A stretch of 64,000 nucleotides of DNA. It comes from Pelomonas saccharophila_A. GTDB taxonomy: Bacteria > Pseudomonadota > Gammaproteobacteria > Burkholderiales > Burkholderiaceae_C. Each line of letters begins with the position of its first letter. The first letter of the stretch is position 1. Both the position numbers and the translations under genes were made by a program. Below, piece by piece: positions 1 to 8,124 of this stretch. The notes beneath the pieces are model-generated. The model did not search any database. It was not told where the DNA came from and saw nothing but the letters and a program-made list of their open reading frames with translations. The DNA lies in assembly GCF_031458095.1 (NCBI RefSeq), contig NZ_JAVDXU010000003.1:744001-808000 (forward strand). Direction: 5' to 3'.

Positions 1-1656
1 TGCAACGGCACCGGCCACATCCGCGACACCGAGTCCTCGGCGCTGCAGATCCTGCGCATGGTCCAGGAAGAGGCCATGAAGGACAACACCGCCGCCGTGC
101 ATGTGCAGGTGCCGGTGGAGGTCACGAGCTTCCTGCTCAACGAGAAGCGCACCGAGATCACCAAGATCGAACTCAAGCAGCGCGTCACCGTGCTGCTGGT
201 GCCCAACAAGCATCTCGAGACGCCCAACTACAAGCTGGAGCGCCTGCGCCACGACGACCCGCGCCTGGAGAACCTGCAGGCCAGCTACACGATGATCGAG
301 GAGCCGGACGACGAGGTCGGCATCACCCGCCGTGACGCCGGCGACAAGAAGAACAAGCAGGAGCCGGTCATCAAGGGCATCCTGCCCGAGCAGCCCGCAC
401 CGGTGGCGGCTCCCGCACCTGTGGCAGCCGCTCCGGCTCCCGTCGTGGCCCCGCCGCCCCCGGCGCCGGCGCCTGCCGAGTCCAAGGGCTTCTTCAGCCG
501 CCTGTTCAGCTTCTTCGGCGGCGGCGCTGCCGCCCCGGCACCGGTGCCGGCCGTCGAGGCCCCCGCAGCAGCACCGGCCACGACCGACAAGCCCAAGCGC
601 GAAGGCGGCCGTGACGGCCGTCGCGACGGTGGCCGCCGTGGCGAACGCGGTGAGCGCGGTGAACGTGGCGAGCGCAGCGAACAGCGTGGCCAGGGCGGCC
701 GCCGTGACGGCAAGTCCGGCGAAGGCCGTGGCGAGCGCGGTGACCGCAAGCCGCGTGCCGAAGCTGGCAGCGACAAGCCCGAACAGCAGCAGCGCCCCGA
801 GCGCGGCGAGCGTGCCGAACGCGGTGAGCGCCCCGAGCGGGGTGAGCGCGGCGAACGCGGTGAGCGCCGCCCGCGCGGCGAGCGCCAAGAGCGTCCGGCC
901 GCCGAAAGCGTGGCAGCGCCGGTCACCGCAGCACTGAGCGAAGACCTGGCCGCCGTCCATGACGCGCCACCCGCTTTCGTCGACAGCCAGGCCGAAGGCG
1001 CCCTGCCCCCGACCGGCGACACGCCGGCCGGCGAAGAGCGCCAGGGCCGCGGCCGCCGCCGCCGCCGTGGGGGCCGCGACCGCGACGACCAGGCCGGCGC
1101 CAGCGCCGAAGGCGTGGTGGAAGCCGGCACGGAAGCGCCCGCGGACGCCGCGGCTGAAGCCGCCCCGGCCGCCGAGGGCGATGACGCAGAAGGCCATGGC
1201 CGCGAAAGCCGCCGCCGTGGGGGCCGCAACCGCAATCGCAACCGCCGTGAGGAAGGCGCCGTCGAAGGCCAGGAAGCCGCCGCCGATGAGCAAACCGCCG
1301 CCCCGGTGCAGAGCTCGCTGATCGAGGACGCGATGGCCAGCGCGGCCACGCCTGCCGCGCCGGCCCCGGCGCCGGTGGTGGCTCCGCCGCCGCCCGCTCC
1401 CGCACCCGCACCGGTCGTCGAAGCCTTCAAGCTGCCCATGGGCGAGCTGCAGGCCATCGCCGAAGGCGCCGGCCTGCAATGGGTCAACTCCGACGCCGAC
1501 AAGATTGCTGCCGTCCAGGCCGCCATCGCCGCCGAGCCGGCGCCGGCCCCGCTGGGCCGCGAGCCGGCAGCCGTCGTCGTCGTCGACGAAGGCCCGCTGG
1601 TGCTCGTGGAAACCCGCAAGGATCTGAGCCAGGTGAAGCTGCCTTTCGAGGCATGA
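1..1656 (+). CDS. rne: Ribonuclease E, C-terminal part (5' end outside window)
   Basis: Endonuclease that starts mRNA decay and matures rRNA and tRNA; its C-terminal half scaffolds the degradosome at the inner membrane. The frame is open from base 1, so the catalytic S1 and DNase I-like domains lie upstream. The first visible residue is a Cys followed by Asn-Gly-Thr-Gly-His, which fits the second Cys of the Zn-link (CPxC) that holds the RNase E tetramer together. Residues 1-110 are the conserved small domain. After that the protein is low complexity: Ala/Pro-rich segments, an amphipathic-looking patch (KGFFSRLFSFFGGG, bases ~484-526) that could be the membrane-targeting helix, and long Arg/Gly/Glu repeats (GERGER type) typical of RNA-binding RNase E tails. 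A conserved-looking C-terminal end (LVLVETRKDL) may be a partner-binding microdomain. Family identity is sure; partners of the tail are inference. Confidence 0.93.
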   Translation, partial: CNGTGHIRDTESSALQILRMVQEEAMKDNTAAVHVQVPVEVTSFLLNEKRTEITKIELKQRVTVLLVPNKHLETPNYKLERLRHDDPRLENLQASYTMIEEPDDEVGITRRDAGDKKNKQEPVIKGILPEQPAPVAAPAPVAAAPAPVVAPPPPAPAPAESKGFFSRLFSFFGGGAAAPAPVPAVEAPAAAPATTDKPKREGGRDGRRDGGRRGERGERGERGERSEQRGQGGRRDGKSGEGRGERGDRKPRAEAGSDKPEQQQRPERGERAERGERPERGERGERGERRPRGERQERPAAESVAAPVTAALSEDLAAVHDAPPAFVDSQAEGALPPTGDTPAGEERQGRGRRRRRGGRDRDDQAGASAEGVVEAGTEAPADAAAEAAPAAEGDDAEGHGRESRRRGGRNRNRNRREEGAVEGQEAAADEQTAAPVQSSLIEDAMASAATPAAPAPAPVVAPPPPAPAPAPVVEAFKLPMGELQAIAEGAGLQWVNSDADKIAAVQAAIAAEPAPAPLGREPAAVVVVDEGPLVLVETRKDLSQVKLPFEA

Positions 1657-1682
1657 TTCGAGTCGGCTGATCCCCTCCTCAG

Positions 1683-1715
1683 GAACGCCGCTCGGCCACA
1701 AGCCGGGCGGCGTTC
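1683..1715 (+). terminator. Rho-independent terminator candidate after rne
   Basis: A perfect 9-base inverted repeat (GAACGCCGC at 1683-1691, GCGGCGTTC at 1707-1715) lies 26 bases after the rne stop and before the next gene. The following sequence is only weakly T-rich, so termination may be partial. Confidence 0.55.
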
Positions 1716-1747
1716 TCACATTTCAGCGCCCAACCCCGAGGCTCCCC

Positions 1748-3304
1748 ATGACGACCACTCTCACCGCCGACGCCGCCACCGCGGCTCGCCCCGCGGCCAA
1801 GATGCCGCCGCAGATCCCCTACATCATCGGCAACGAAGGATGCGAGCGCTTCAGCTTCTACGGCATGCGCAACATCCTGACGGTCTTCCTGATGACCAGC
1901 CTGCTGCTGGCCGTGCCGGAGTCCATGCGCAAGGCCGAGGCCAAGGAGGTCTTCCACACCTTCGTCATCGGCGTGTATTTCTTCCCGCTGCTGGGCGGCT
2001 GGCTGGCCGACCGCTTCTTCGGCAAATACCCGACCATCTTCTGGTTCAGCATCGTCTACTGCGCGGGCCACGCCTGCCTGGCGCTGTTCGACGACAACAT
2101 CCGCGGCTTCTACTTCGGCCTGTTCCTGATCTCACTCGGCTCGGGGGGCATCAAGCCGCTGGTCAGCAGCTTCGTCGGCGACCAGTTCGACAAGAGCAAC
2201 CGCACGCTGGCCCAGAAGGTCTATGACGCCTTCTACTGGATCATCAACTTCGGCTCGTTCTTCGCGTCGCTGTTCATGCCCATCCTGCTGAAGGAATTCG
2301 GCCCGCGCGTGGCCTTCGGCATCCCAGGCCTGCTGATGCTGGTGGCCACGGTCATCCTTTGGAGCGGCCGCCAGAAATATGTGCACCAGCCGGCGCGCGG
2401 CGCCAATCCGGACAGCTTCATCAAGGTGGTCTGGACGGCGCTGAAGGCCGGCGGTCTCGGCATGGGTGTCGCCATCCTCGGCCTGCTCGGCGCGGCCTAT
2501 AGCCTCAGCCAGATGGGTGGCCTGGGCTTTGTGCCGGCCGTCTGCCTGGCCCTGGTGCTGGTGATGGGCTTTGGCGGCCTGGGCGCCTCGCTGCAGCTGG
2601 ACCGTGCCCGCGGCGTGCATCCCGACGAGGCCGTCGACGGCGTGCGCGCCGTGCTGCGTCTGCTGGTGCTGTTCGCTCTCGTCACGCCCTTCTGGTCGCT
2701 GTTCGACCAGAAGGCCTCGACCTGGGTGCTGCAGGCCGACCAGATGGTAAAGCCGGGCTGGTTCCAGTCTTCCATGATGCAAGCCCTGAACCCGGCCCTG
2801 GTGATGATCCTCATCCCCTTCAACAACCTGGTGCTCTACCCGCTGGTGGAAAAGATGGGCGTCAAGGTCACAGCGCTGCGCCGCATGGGTCTGGGGATTG
2901 CGCTGGCCGGCGTGGCCTGGATCGTCGTCGGCATCATGCAGCTGTGGCTGGATGGCGGCGAGAAGGTCAACATCGTCTGGCAGGTGCTGCCCTATGCCAT
3001 CCTGACCCTGGGCGAGGTGCTGGTCTCGGCCACCGGCCTGGAGTTCGCCTACAGCCAGGCACCGCTGTCCATGAAGGGCACCATCACCAGCTTCTGGAAC
3101 CTGTCGGTGACCATCGGCAATCTGTGGGTACTGCTGTCCAACGTCAGCGTGAAGAGCCCGGGGGCGCTGGAGGCCATCAAGTCGACGGGCTACAGCGAGA
3201 CGGCCTGCCTGATGTTCTTCTTCGCCGGCTTTGCCTTGGTAGCGGCAACATTGTTTGGCCTGGTCGCGCGGCGCTATCCGATGCAGGACAACTACCGGAA
3301 TTGA
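1748..3304 (+). CDS. POT/PTR2-family proton-coupled di/tripeptide transporter
   Basis: Inner-membrane symporter of the proton-dependent oligopeptide transporter family (major facilitator superfamily), which imports di- and tripeptides with protons. At 518 residues it has the family length. Visible signatures are the ExxERFxxYG proton-coupling motif at residues 30-39 (E-G-C-E-R-F-S-F-Y-G), the loop 2-3 motif GGWLADRFFGK at 83-93, and the second PTR2 signature FYWIINFGSFFASL at 162-175. About 12-14 hydrophobic segments are apparent. The ATG start at 1748 follows a Pro/Leu-coding stretch without a strong Shine-Dalgarno sequence. The gene stands alone between the rne terminator and an unrelated + strand gene. 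Substrate range (dipeptides or other cargo) cannot be read from the sequence. Confidence 0.9.
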   Translation: MTTTLTADAATAARPAAKMPPQIPYIIGNEGCERFSFYGMRNILTVFLMTSLLLAVPESMRKAEAKEVFHTFVIGVYFFPLLGGWLADRFFGKYPTIFWFSIVYCAGHACLALFDDNIRGFYFGLFLISLGSGGIKPLVSSFVGDQFDKSNRTLAQKVYDAFYWIINFGSFFASLFMPILLKEFGPRVAFGIPGLLMLVATVILWSGRQKYVHQPARGANPDSFIKVVWTALKAGGLGMGVAILGLLGAAYSLSQMGGLGFVPAVCLALVLVMGFGGLGASLQLDRARGVHPDEAVDGVRAVLRLLVLFALVTPFWSLFDQKASTWVLQADQMVKPGWFQSSMMQALNPALVMILIPFNNLVLYPLVEKMGVKVTALRRMGLGIALAGVAWIVVGIMQLWLDGGEKVNIVWQVLPYAILTLGEVLVSATGLEFAYSQAPLSMKGTITSFWNLSVTIGNLWVLLSNVSVKSPGALEAIKSTGYSETACLMFFFAGFALVAATLFGLVARRYPMQDNYRN

Positions 3305-3365
3305 CGTTTTGCGGTGAATAGCCACATCGGTTTTGGCGCCGGGTGTCAGTAAGCTGCGCCCCGCC

Positions 3366-5063
3366 ATGACCGACGCCCGCTCTCCCCGCCCCTACGTCGA
3401 CCCCACGCAAGTCGACCACGATCTGCTGCCGCGCGCCGCGCCCGAAGCGGCGCCCGAACCGGCCGCCTGGCAACAGGCCTCGAACCGTCCGCGCCCGGCC
3501 AGTGCCGCCAGGCCGAAACGGCCGACGCGCGCCGCCCGGGAATCGAGCCGCGGCTATTTCGCCCGCCACTGGCATGGCGAGATGAGCCTGGTGCGCAGCT
3601 ACTGGGTCAACAATATCCTGGTGGCCATGCCCCTGGCCTTCCTGCTGACGGGCCTGATGACCTGGATCAGCGTCAAGGGCGACTCGCTGCAGATCAGCGC
3701 CATCGTGCTGCTGCTGGGCGTGCCGCTGCTGATGTCTCTGGATGTCTGGTGCATCGTCGGCGGCTGGCGCTCGGCGGCCAACTATCTGCGCGAAGACGGC
3801 TCGGCGCTGTGGGGCTGGCTGGCCCGCATCTCGCTGGCCCTGGGCGCCCTGCAGCTGGGCCTGTCCATCGTCTTCGGCTTCCTGCCCAGCGTGGGCGAGT
3901 ACTGGTCGATGGCCCGCGGCGTCGACCCGCTGGGCCAGGCCAAGTTCAGCTTCTCCCCCGATGGCCGCAGCCTGAAGCTGCAGGGCGTCATCGGCATGGG
4001 CGACGGCGAGCGCATGCGCCAGTTGCTGGCCAGCGACGCGGCCAAGGAGCTCAAGCGGGTGGAGCTGGAGTCTCCAGGAGGCCGCGTGCGCGAGGCCGAA
4101 CGCATGGCCGCCGCTCTGAAGTCGCACGGTCATGCCAGCCGCGCCGTCGGCACCTGCGCCAGCGCCTGCACCCTGGTCTTCCTGGCCGGCCAGCCGCGTC
4201 ATCTCACGCCGACGGCCGAGCTGGGCTTCCACCGCGCCTCCACCGGCACCTACAACCCCGTCTTCGAGGAACTGGCCAACCAGCAGCTGGCCAAGACCTA
4301 TACCGAGCTGGGCCTGCCCCAGCCCATGATCGACAAGACCCTGCGCACGCCGTCGCGCAGTATGTGGTTTGTGCCGCGCGAGGAGCTGCTCTCCTATTCG
4401 CTGATCGCACCGTCGCCGCGCACCTTGGCCGTGCCCCTGCCGGATGCCAACGCCAAGCCCAGCGATCTCAACGACGCCCTGCATATGCATCCCGTCTGGG
4501 AGGCCCTGGACAGGCGCACGCCGGGCATGGTGGACGAAGTCGCCAAGCGCATGTGGGAGGCCCGCACGGCCGGCGCGGGCGACACTGAGGTGCAGGCCAC
4601 CGCCCTGCCCCTGCTGGCGCGCCAGATGCCGGACCTGATCAACGGCACCGACCCCATCCTCCGCCGGCGCTATGTGCAACTGGTGGCCGAGCAGCTGAAG
4701 GCCCTGCGCGGCGCCAACGGCATCGGCGCCTGCCGCGACCTGGTCGAGGGGCGCTTGAGCGCGCGCCCGCAACTGCCGGAGGAACTGCAGGTCCAGGAGG
4801 CCCAGTGGGTGCGGGACGCGGCCGAGGGCACGCCGGCGCGTCGGCAATACAAGCCGGCCAGCGCCATCGAGATGGAGGTGCTGGAGCGCTCGGTCGGGCC
4901 CAGCGCCCTGGGCATGCTGTCCCGCCTGTGGGCCGATGTGCCCGACGCCGCCAAGCCCGGCCCGAGCTGCGATCCCGTCATCGCCATGCTGGATCGCCTG
5001 CAGGCCCAGCCGCCGGCCCGCCGCGACCTCGCCGCCCGCCTGCTCTTCCAGCCATCGCGCTGA
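3366..5063 (+). CDS. Membrane-anchored ClpP/SppA-like serine protease candidate
   Basis: 565 residues. The N-terminal ~65 are Pro/Ala/Arg-rich and disordered. Three hydrophobic segments follow (about 82-100, 108-128, 152-174). Then comes a ClpP/crotonase-fold domain with the family hallmarks: ESPGG at 235-239 (oxyanion strand), GTCASAC at 262-268 where Ser266 aligns with the nucleophile, and GFH at 287-289 for the His. This matches the uncharacterised periplasmic ClpP-like group (COG3904 type) rather than SppA or NfeD. The region after ~300 is helical and specific to the protein. I chose ATG 3366 over an in-frame TTG at 3333. Active-site assignment is by motif only; topology predicts the catalytic domain outside the cytoplasm if the third segment exports it. 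Substrate unknown. Confidence 0.65.
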   Translation: MTDARSPRPYVDPTQVDHDLLPRAAPEAAPEPAAWQQASNRPRPASAARPKRPTRAARESSRGYFARHWHGEMSLVRSYWVNNILVAMPLAFLLTGLMTWISVKGDSLQISAIVLLLGVPLLMSLDVWCIVGGWRSAANYLREDGSALWGWLARISLALGALQLGLSIVFGFLPSVGEYWSMARGVDPLGQAKFSFSPDGRSLKLQGVIGMGDGERMRQLLASDAAKELKRVELESPGGRVREAERMAAALKSHGHASRAVGTCASACTLVFLAGQPRHLTPTAELGFHRASTGTYNPVFEELANQQLAKTYTELGLPQPMIDKTLRTPSRSMWFVPREELLSYSLIAPSPRTLAVPLPDANAKPSDLNDALHMHPVWEALDRRTPGMVDEVAKRMWEARTAGAGDTEVQATALPLLARQMPDLINGTDPILRRRYVQLVAEQLKALRGANGIGACRDLVEGRLSARPQLPEELQVQEAQWVRDAAEGTPARRQYKPASAIEMEVLERSVGPSALGMLSRLWADVPDAAKPGPSCDPVIAMLDRLQAQPPARRDLAARLLFQPSR

Positions 5064-5138
5064 TCAGGACCGCATAAGTCGGCTTGGGTGAAATTACCCA
5101 GGCGGGCTGATCCCGGCCCGGCCGCGGCCTCTCCTACG

Positions 5139-5171
5139 ATGCCGCCCGGCTGCCAGCCCGGCGGCATTTTT
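5139..5171 (+). terminator. Strong Rho-independent terminator, 13 bases upstream of the next start codon
   Basis: Perfect 8-base stem ATGCCGCC (5139-5146) with GGCGGCAT (5160-5167), running straight into a T5 tract (5167-5171). It sits 75 bases after the stop of the protease-like gene, yet the GTG of the next gene is at 5185, with its Shine-Dalgarno GGAG near 5174. So it either ends the upstream transcript or acts as an attenuator in the leader of the next gene. Confidence 0.7.
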
Positions 5172-5184
5172 CTGGAGTCCTCTC

Positions 5185-6189
5185 GTGACCATCGCCTCTC
5201 CCTTGCGCCTGACCCTGCTGGGCGCCCTGCTCGGCCTCAACCTCGCTGCGCAAGCGGCACCCAGCGCGCCGGTCGCCGTCAGCTTCGACACCACGCCGCG
5301 CGCAGGCCAGCAGCAGCGCCAGCAGATCGACCTGCAAGCCGTCATCAAGGCACGCCTGGAGGCCGGCCCCGACGCCACCGAGGAGCAGCGCGCCAAGATG
5401 GCCAAGGCCGCCGAGAACATGGAGCGCATGGGCCAGATGAAGATGGCCATGCGCATGGAACAGACCATGAAGGTCGGCGCGCCCGACGCCCAGGGCTGGC
5501 TGCCGATGACCGTCGCCGTCGGCGCCAAGGGCGGCAGCGTGGAGATGGGCGGCAAGGTCAACCCCCTGCCCAACCTCGCCAAGGCCGACATGAGCTTTGC
5601 CGCGCGCTTCAACCCCAAGGACTTCGGCTTCGAGGTGCAGGCCGTCGAAGCGGGCTCGGCCGAGGGCAACGAGATGATGCGCAACCTGGGCAACAAGACG
5701 ATCGGCGACTCGCTGCAGCTGTTCAAGGCGCTGAGCCAGCGTCCGCTGAAGATCGGCGAAAGCATCGAGGTGCCGCTGAACATGTCCCTGCCCATGCCGC
5801 TGCCCGGCGGCGCCAACAATATGCAGGGCCTGCTGCACTACACCCTGGCTCGCGTGGACAAGGGCGTGGCCCACTTCGACCTGAGCATGGACCTGAAGAT
5901 GGAGCTCAACACGCCCGTGCCCAGGCCGCCGGCTGCGGCATCCGCGGCCGGCGCTGAAACCGCCGACGCGCCGCCCCAGATGCTGCACATGGTGCTCAGC
6001 GGCGGCGGCAAGGGCACGAGTTCGCTGCGCCTGGCGGACCGCCTGCCGCTGGCCAGCCGTCTCGCCATGGACATGAAGATGACGATGGACGGCCCGGACA
6101 ACGGCCGCATGTTCATGGACATGGACATGGTGGTGGAGTCCAAGGGCGAGTCCCTGGCCAAGCCGGTGGCCGCCAAGAAGAAGCCCTGA
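5185..6189 (+). CDS. Exported protein of unknown function (334 residues)
   Basis: Not assigned to a family. A clear Sec signal peptide (residues 1-24, cleavage near AQA-AP) follows a GTG start preceded by GGAG. The mature protein is unusually Met- and Lys-rich: runs such as MERMGQMKMAMRMEQTMK near 90-107, repeated MDMKM/MDMDM patterns near the C terminus, and a Lys-Lys-Lys-Pro end. There are no cysteines, lipobox or membrane helix after the signal. The middle looks like beta structure (alternating hydrophobics around 110-250). It is monocistronic: a terminator lies before it and a convergent gene (acpS) after it. A periplasmic role is the only safe inference; Met-richness could suggest metal binding or oxidation sensitivity, but that is speculation. 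Confidence 0.7.
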   Translation: MTIASPLRLTLLGALLGLNLAAQAAPSAPVAVSFDTTPRAGQQQRQQIDLQAVIKARLEAGPDATEEQRAKMAKAAENMERMGQMKMAMRMEQTMKVGAPDAQGWLPMTVAVGAKGGSVEMGGKVNPLPNLAKADMSFAARFNPKDFGFEVQAVEAGSAEGNEMMRNLGNKTIGDSLQLFKALSQRPLKIGESIEVPLNMSLPMPLPGGANNMQGLLHYTLARVDKGVAHFDLSMDLKMELNTPVPRPPAAASAAGAETADAPPQMLHMVLSGGGKGTSSLRLADRLPLASRLAMDMKMTMDGPDNGRMFMDMDMVVESKGESLAKPVAAKKKP

Positions 6190-6194
6190 AGGGG

Positions 6195-6223
6195 CGGCGC
6201 CCGGACCCGGATCTAGGGCGCCG
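6195..6223. terminator. Bidirectional terminator candidate between convergent genes
   Basis: Inverted repeat CGGCGCCC (6195-6202) and GGGCGCCG (6216-6223) in the gap between the + strand exported-protein gene and acpS. It overlaps the acpS stop codon. Only a short T/C-rich tail (TCTTCTC) follows on the + strand. Confidence 0.4.
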
Positions 6224-6611
6224 TCTTCTCGACGACGACGAAGGCGACGGCATAGTCCTGCTCGTCGCTGACCGTCACATGGGCCTTCAGGCCACGGGCC
6301 GCGAACCAGTCGGCCAGGGCGCCATGCAGGGCGACCTCGGGCTTGCCGCTGGGCGCCTTGACGACCTCCATGGCCCGCCAGGTCATGGGCATGCGCATTC
6401 CCATGCCGATGGCCTTGGAGAAGGCCTCCTTGGCCGCGAAGCGCGTCGCCAGATAGGCCTCGCCGCGCGCTTCGACCTTGGCGCGACGGTCGCGGAAGAC
6501 CGCCAGCTCATGCGGCCCCAGCACCTTCTCGGCAAAGCGCTCGCCGCGCCGCGCCAGCGTCTCGCGGATGCGGCGGATGTCACAGACGTCGGTGCCGATG
6601 CCGTAGATCAC
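6213..6611 (-). CDS. acpS: Holo-[acyl-carrier-protein] synthase
   Basis: Transfers 4'-phosphopantetheine from CoA to the active Ser of ACP in the cytosol. At 132 residues it has the family length. It shows the N-terminal GIGTDVCDI motif with the Mg-binding Asp8, and RFAAKEAFSKAIG (57-69) with the second acidic residue and Lys. It is the last gene of the long - strand run and shares a GTGA overlap with pdxJ (GTG start at 6611). Its carrier substrate, acpP, is encoded 11 kb upstream in the same run. The pdxJ-acpS pairing is widely conserved in proteobacteria. Confidence 0.95.
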   Translation of the reverse strand: MIYGIGTDVCDIRRIRETLARRGERFAEKVLGPHELAVFRDRRAKVEARGEAYLATRFAAKEAFSKAIGMGMRMPMTWRAMEVVKAPSGKPEVALHGALADWFAARGLKAHVTVSDEQDYAVAFVVVEKTAP

Positions 6612-7375
6612 ACGTAGGCGGTCGCGATGACCCGCTGGTAGGCCTTCACCGTCTCGGCATAGCCCAGCTCCAGCGCGTCGGCGATCAGGGCATGGCCGAT
6701 GGACGCCTCCAGCACGCCTGGCACATGGCGCAGGAAGACGCTCAGGTTGTCGCGGTTCAGGTCATGGCCGGCGTTGATGCCGAGGCCCACCTTCAGCGCG
6801 GCCTCGGCCGTGGCCGTGAAGCCGGCCAGCACGGCATCCTGGCGCTCGGTGGCAAAGGCGCTGGCAAAGGTCTCGGTGTAGAGCTCGATCCGGTCGGCGC
6901 CCAGCTCGGCCACGGCAGCCATGGCGGCCGGGTTGGGGTCCATGAAGAGGCTGACGCGCACGCCCAGACCTTGAGCTTCCTGGATCAGCGGCTTCAGGCG
7001 CTCGGCGTCCTGCGGCAGGGTCCAGCCGTGGTCGGACGTGAACTGGTCTTCGGAGTCGGGCACGAAGGTGACCTGGTGGGGGCGGTGCTTGCGCACGAAG
7101 TCCATCAGGTTCTGGGTCGGGTTGCCTTCGATGTTGAACTCGGCCTGGGGCCAGTCCTTCAGGAAGGCGGCGAGGTCGTCGACATCGCCGGCGCGGATAT
7201 GGCGCGCATCGGGCCGCGGGTGGACGGTGATGCCTTGAGCGCCTGCCAGCAGGCATTGCTCAGCGGCTCGCAGCACGCTGGGAATGCCGAGATGGCGGGT
7301 GTTGCGCAGCAGCGCGACCTTGTTGACGTTGACCGACAGGGCGCAGCGCTGGCCAGCGTGGGCGAAGGGATTCAT
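6608..7375 (-). CDS. pdxJ: Pyridoxine 5'-phosphate synthase
   Basis: Condenses 1-deoxy-D-xylulose 5-phosphate with 3-amino-2-oxopropyl phosphate to form pyridoxine 5'-phosphate, the last ring-forming step of DXP-dependent vitamin B6 synthesis. It has 255 residues, slightly longer than the usual ~243. Family motifs include LSVNVNKVALLRNTR (13-27), HPRPDARHI (52-60), and GINAGHDLNRDN near the C terminus. It overlaps recO (ATGA at 7372-7375) upstream and acpS downstream, so it is translationally coupled in both directions. This is the usual era-recO-pdxJ-acpS order. Confidence 0.95.
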   Translation of the reverse strand: MNPFAHAGQRCALSVNVNKVALLRNTRHLGIPSVLRAAEQCLLAGAQGITVHPRPDARHIRAGDVDDLAAFLKDWPQAEFNIEGNPTQNLMDFVRKHRPHQVTFVPDSEDQFTSDHGWTLPQDAERLKPLIQEAQGLGVRVSLFMDPNPAAMAAVAELGADRIELYTETFASAFATERQDAVLAGFTATAEAALKVGLGINAGHDLNRDNLSVFLRHVPGVLEASIGHALIADALELGYAETVKAYQRVIATAYV

Positions 7376-8124
7376 GAGTCGAGCAGTTGTTGCACGTCGA
7401 CCATCAGGGCCCGCGTGCGCAATGGCTGATGACCCAGATGGTAGTGGAGCAGGCCGCGCAGCGTCGTCTTCAGGGCTTGGGGGCCAGCGGCACAGGCCTG
7501 GCGCAGAGCGGCCATGCTGCCATGCAACAGGGCGGCCTGGAGCTGGATCAGCAGCGCCCCCGGCAGGCTGGCGTCGCTGGTTGGCGGGATGAGGCCGGAC
7601 TCGGGCGACAGCTGGTAGCGGCGCGCCGGATCGATGGGGGCTTGCGTCGGTGTGACGACGCTGAGGTCGGGCAGCAGGCCCAGCTCGGCCAGCAGCTTGA
7701 TCTCGAAGGCACGCAGCACCACGTCACCTTCGGCCAGATGGGCCAGCGCGTCGGCGTAGGCGTCAAAGAGCGCGGGGTGCGGGTCGTGGCGGGCCAGCAG
7801 CTTGAGCAGCAGCTCGTTCAGGTAGTAGCCCGAGAACAGCGCCGCACCGGCCGGCAGGGTCGCGCCGCCGCCCCACTCGGCGCTGCGCAGGGTCTGTACC
7901 TCGCCGCCGTCGGCCTTGGCCGGCTTGGACAGGCTGACGCTGATCCGCTGCAGCGGCAGCAGCACGGCCCGCAGCTGGGAATACGGTCGCTTGGCACCCT
8001 TCGCCGCGACGGCGATGCGGCCGGACTCGCGCGTGAACAGGTCGAGGATGAGGCTGGACTCGCTCCAGTCGTGCTGGTGCAGCACATAGGCGGGCTGCAC
8101 CGACGGAGTCCGCACCGGGCTCAC
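7372..8124 (-). CDS. recO: DNA repair protein RecO
   Basis: Recombination mediator that works with RecF/RecR to load RecA on SSB-coated single-stranded DNA and anneals complementary strands. It has 250 residues. The N-terminal OB-fold region shows the family pattern (YVLHQHDWSESSLILDLFTRESGRIAVAAKGAKR, residues 13-46). The rest is a helical domain without the zinc-binding Cys set of some RecO proteins. The frame stays open upstream to 8355, but homology begins at a GTG at 8124 that overlaps the era stop as GTGA, so I place the start there. Confidence 0.9.
   Translation of the reverse strand: MSPVRTPSVQPAYVLHQHDWSESSLILDLFTRESGRIAVAAKGAKRPYSQLRAVLLPLQRISVSLSKPAKADGGEVQTLRSAEWGGGATLPAGAALFSGYYLNELLLKLLARHDPHPALFDAYADALAHLAEGDVVLRAFEIKLLAELGLLPDLSVVTPTQAPIDPARRYQLSPESGLIPPTSDASLPGALLIQLQAALLHGSMAALRQACAAGPQALKTTLRGLLHYHLGHQPLRTRALMVDVQQLLDS

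Noticed and set aside
285..1619. A 444-codon - strand frame opposite rne
   Set aside because: Its Ser/Arg/Pro repeats mirror the GER and Ala/Pro repeats of the RNase E tail; it is a shadow.
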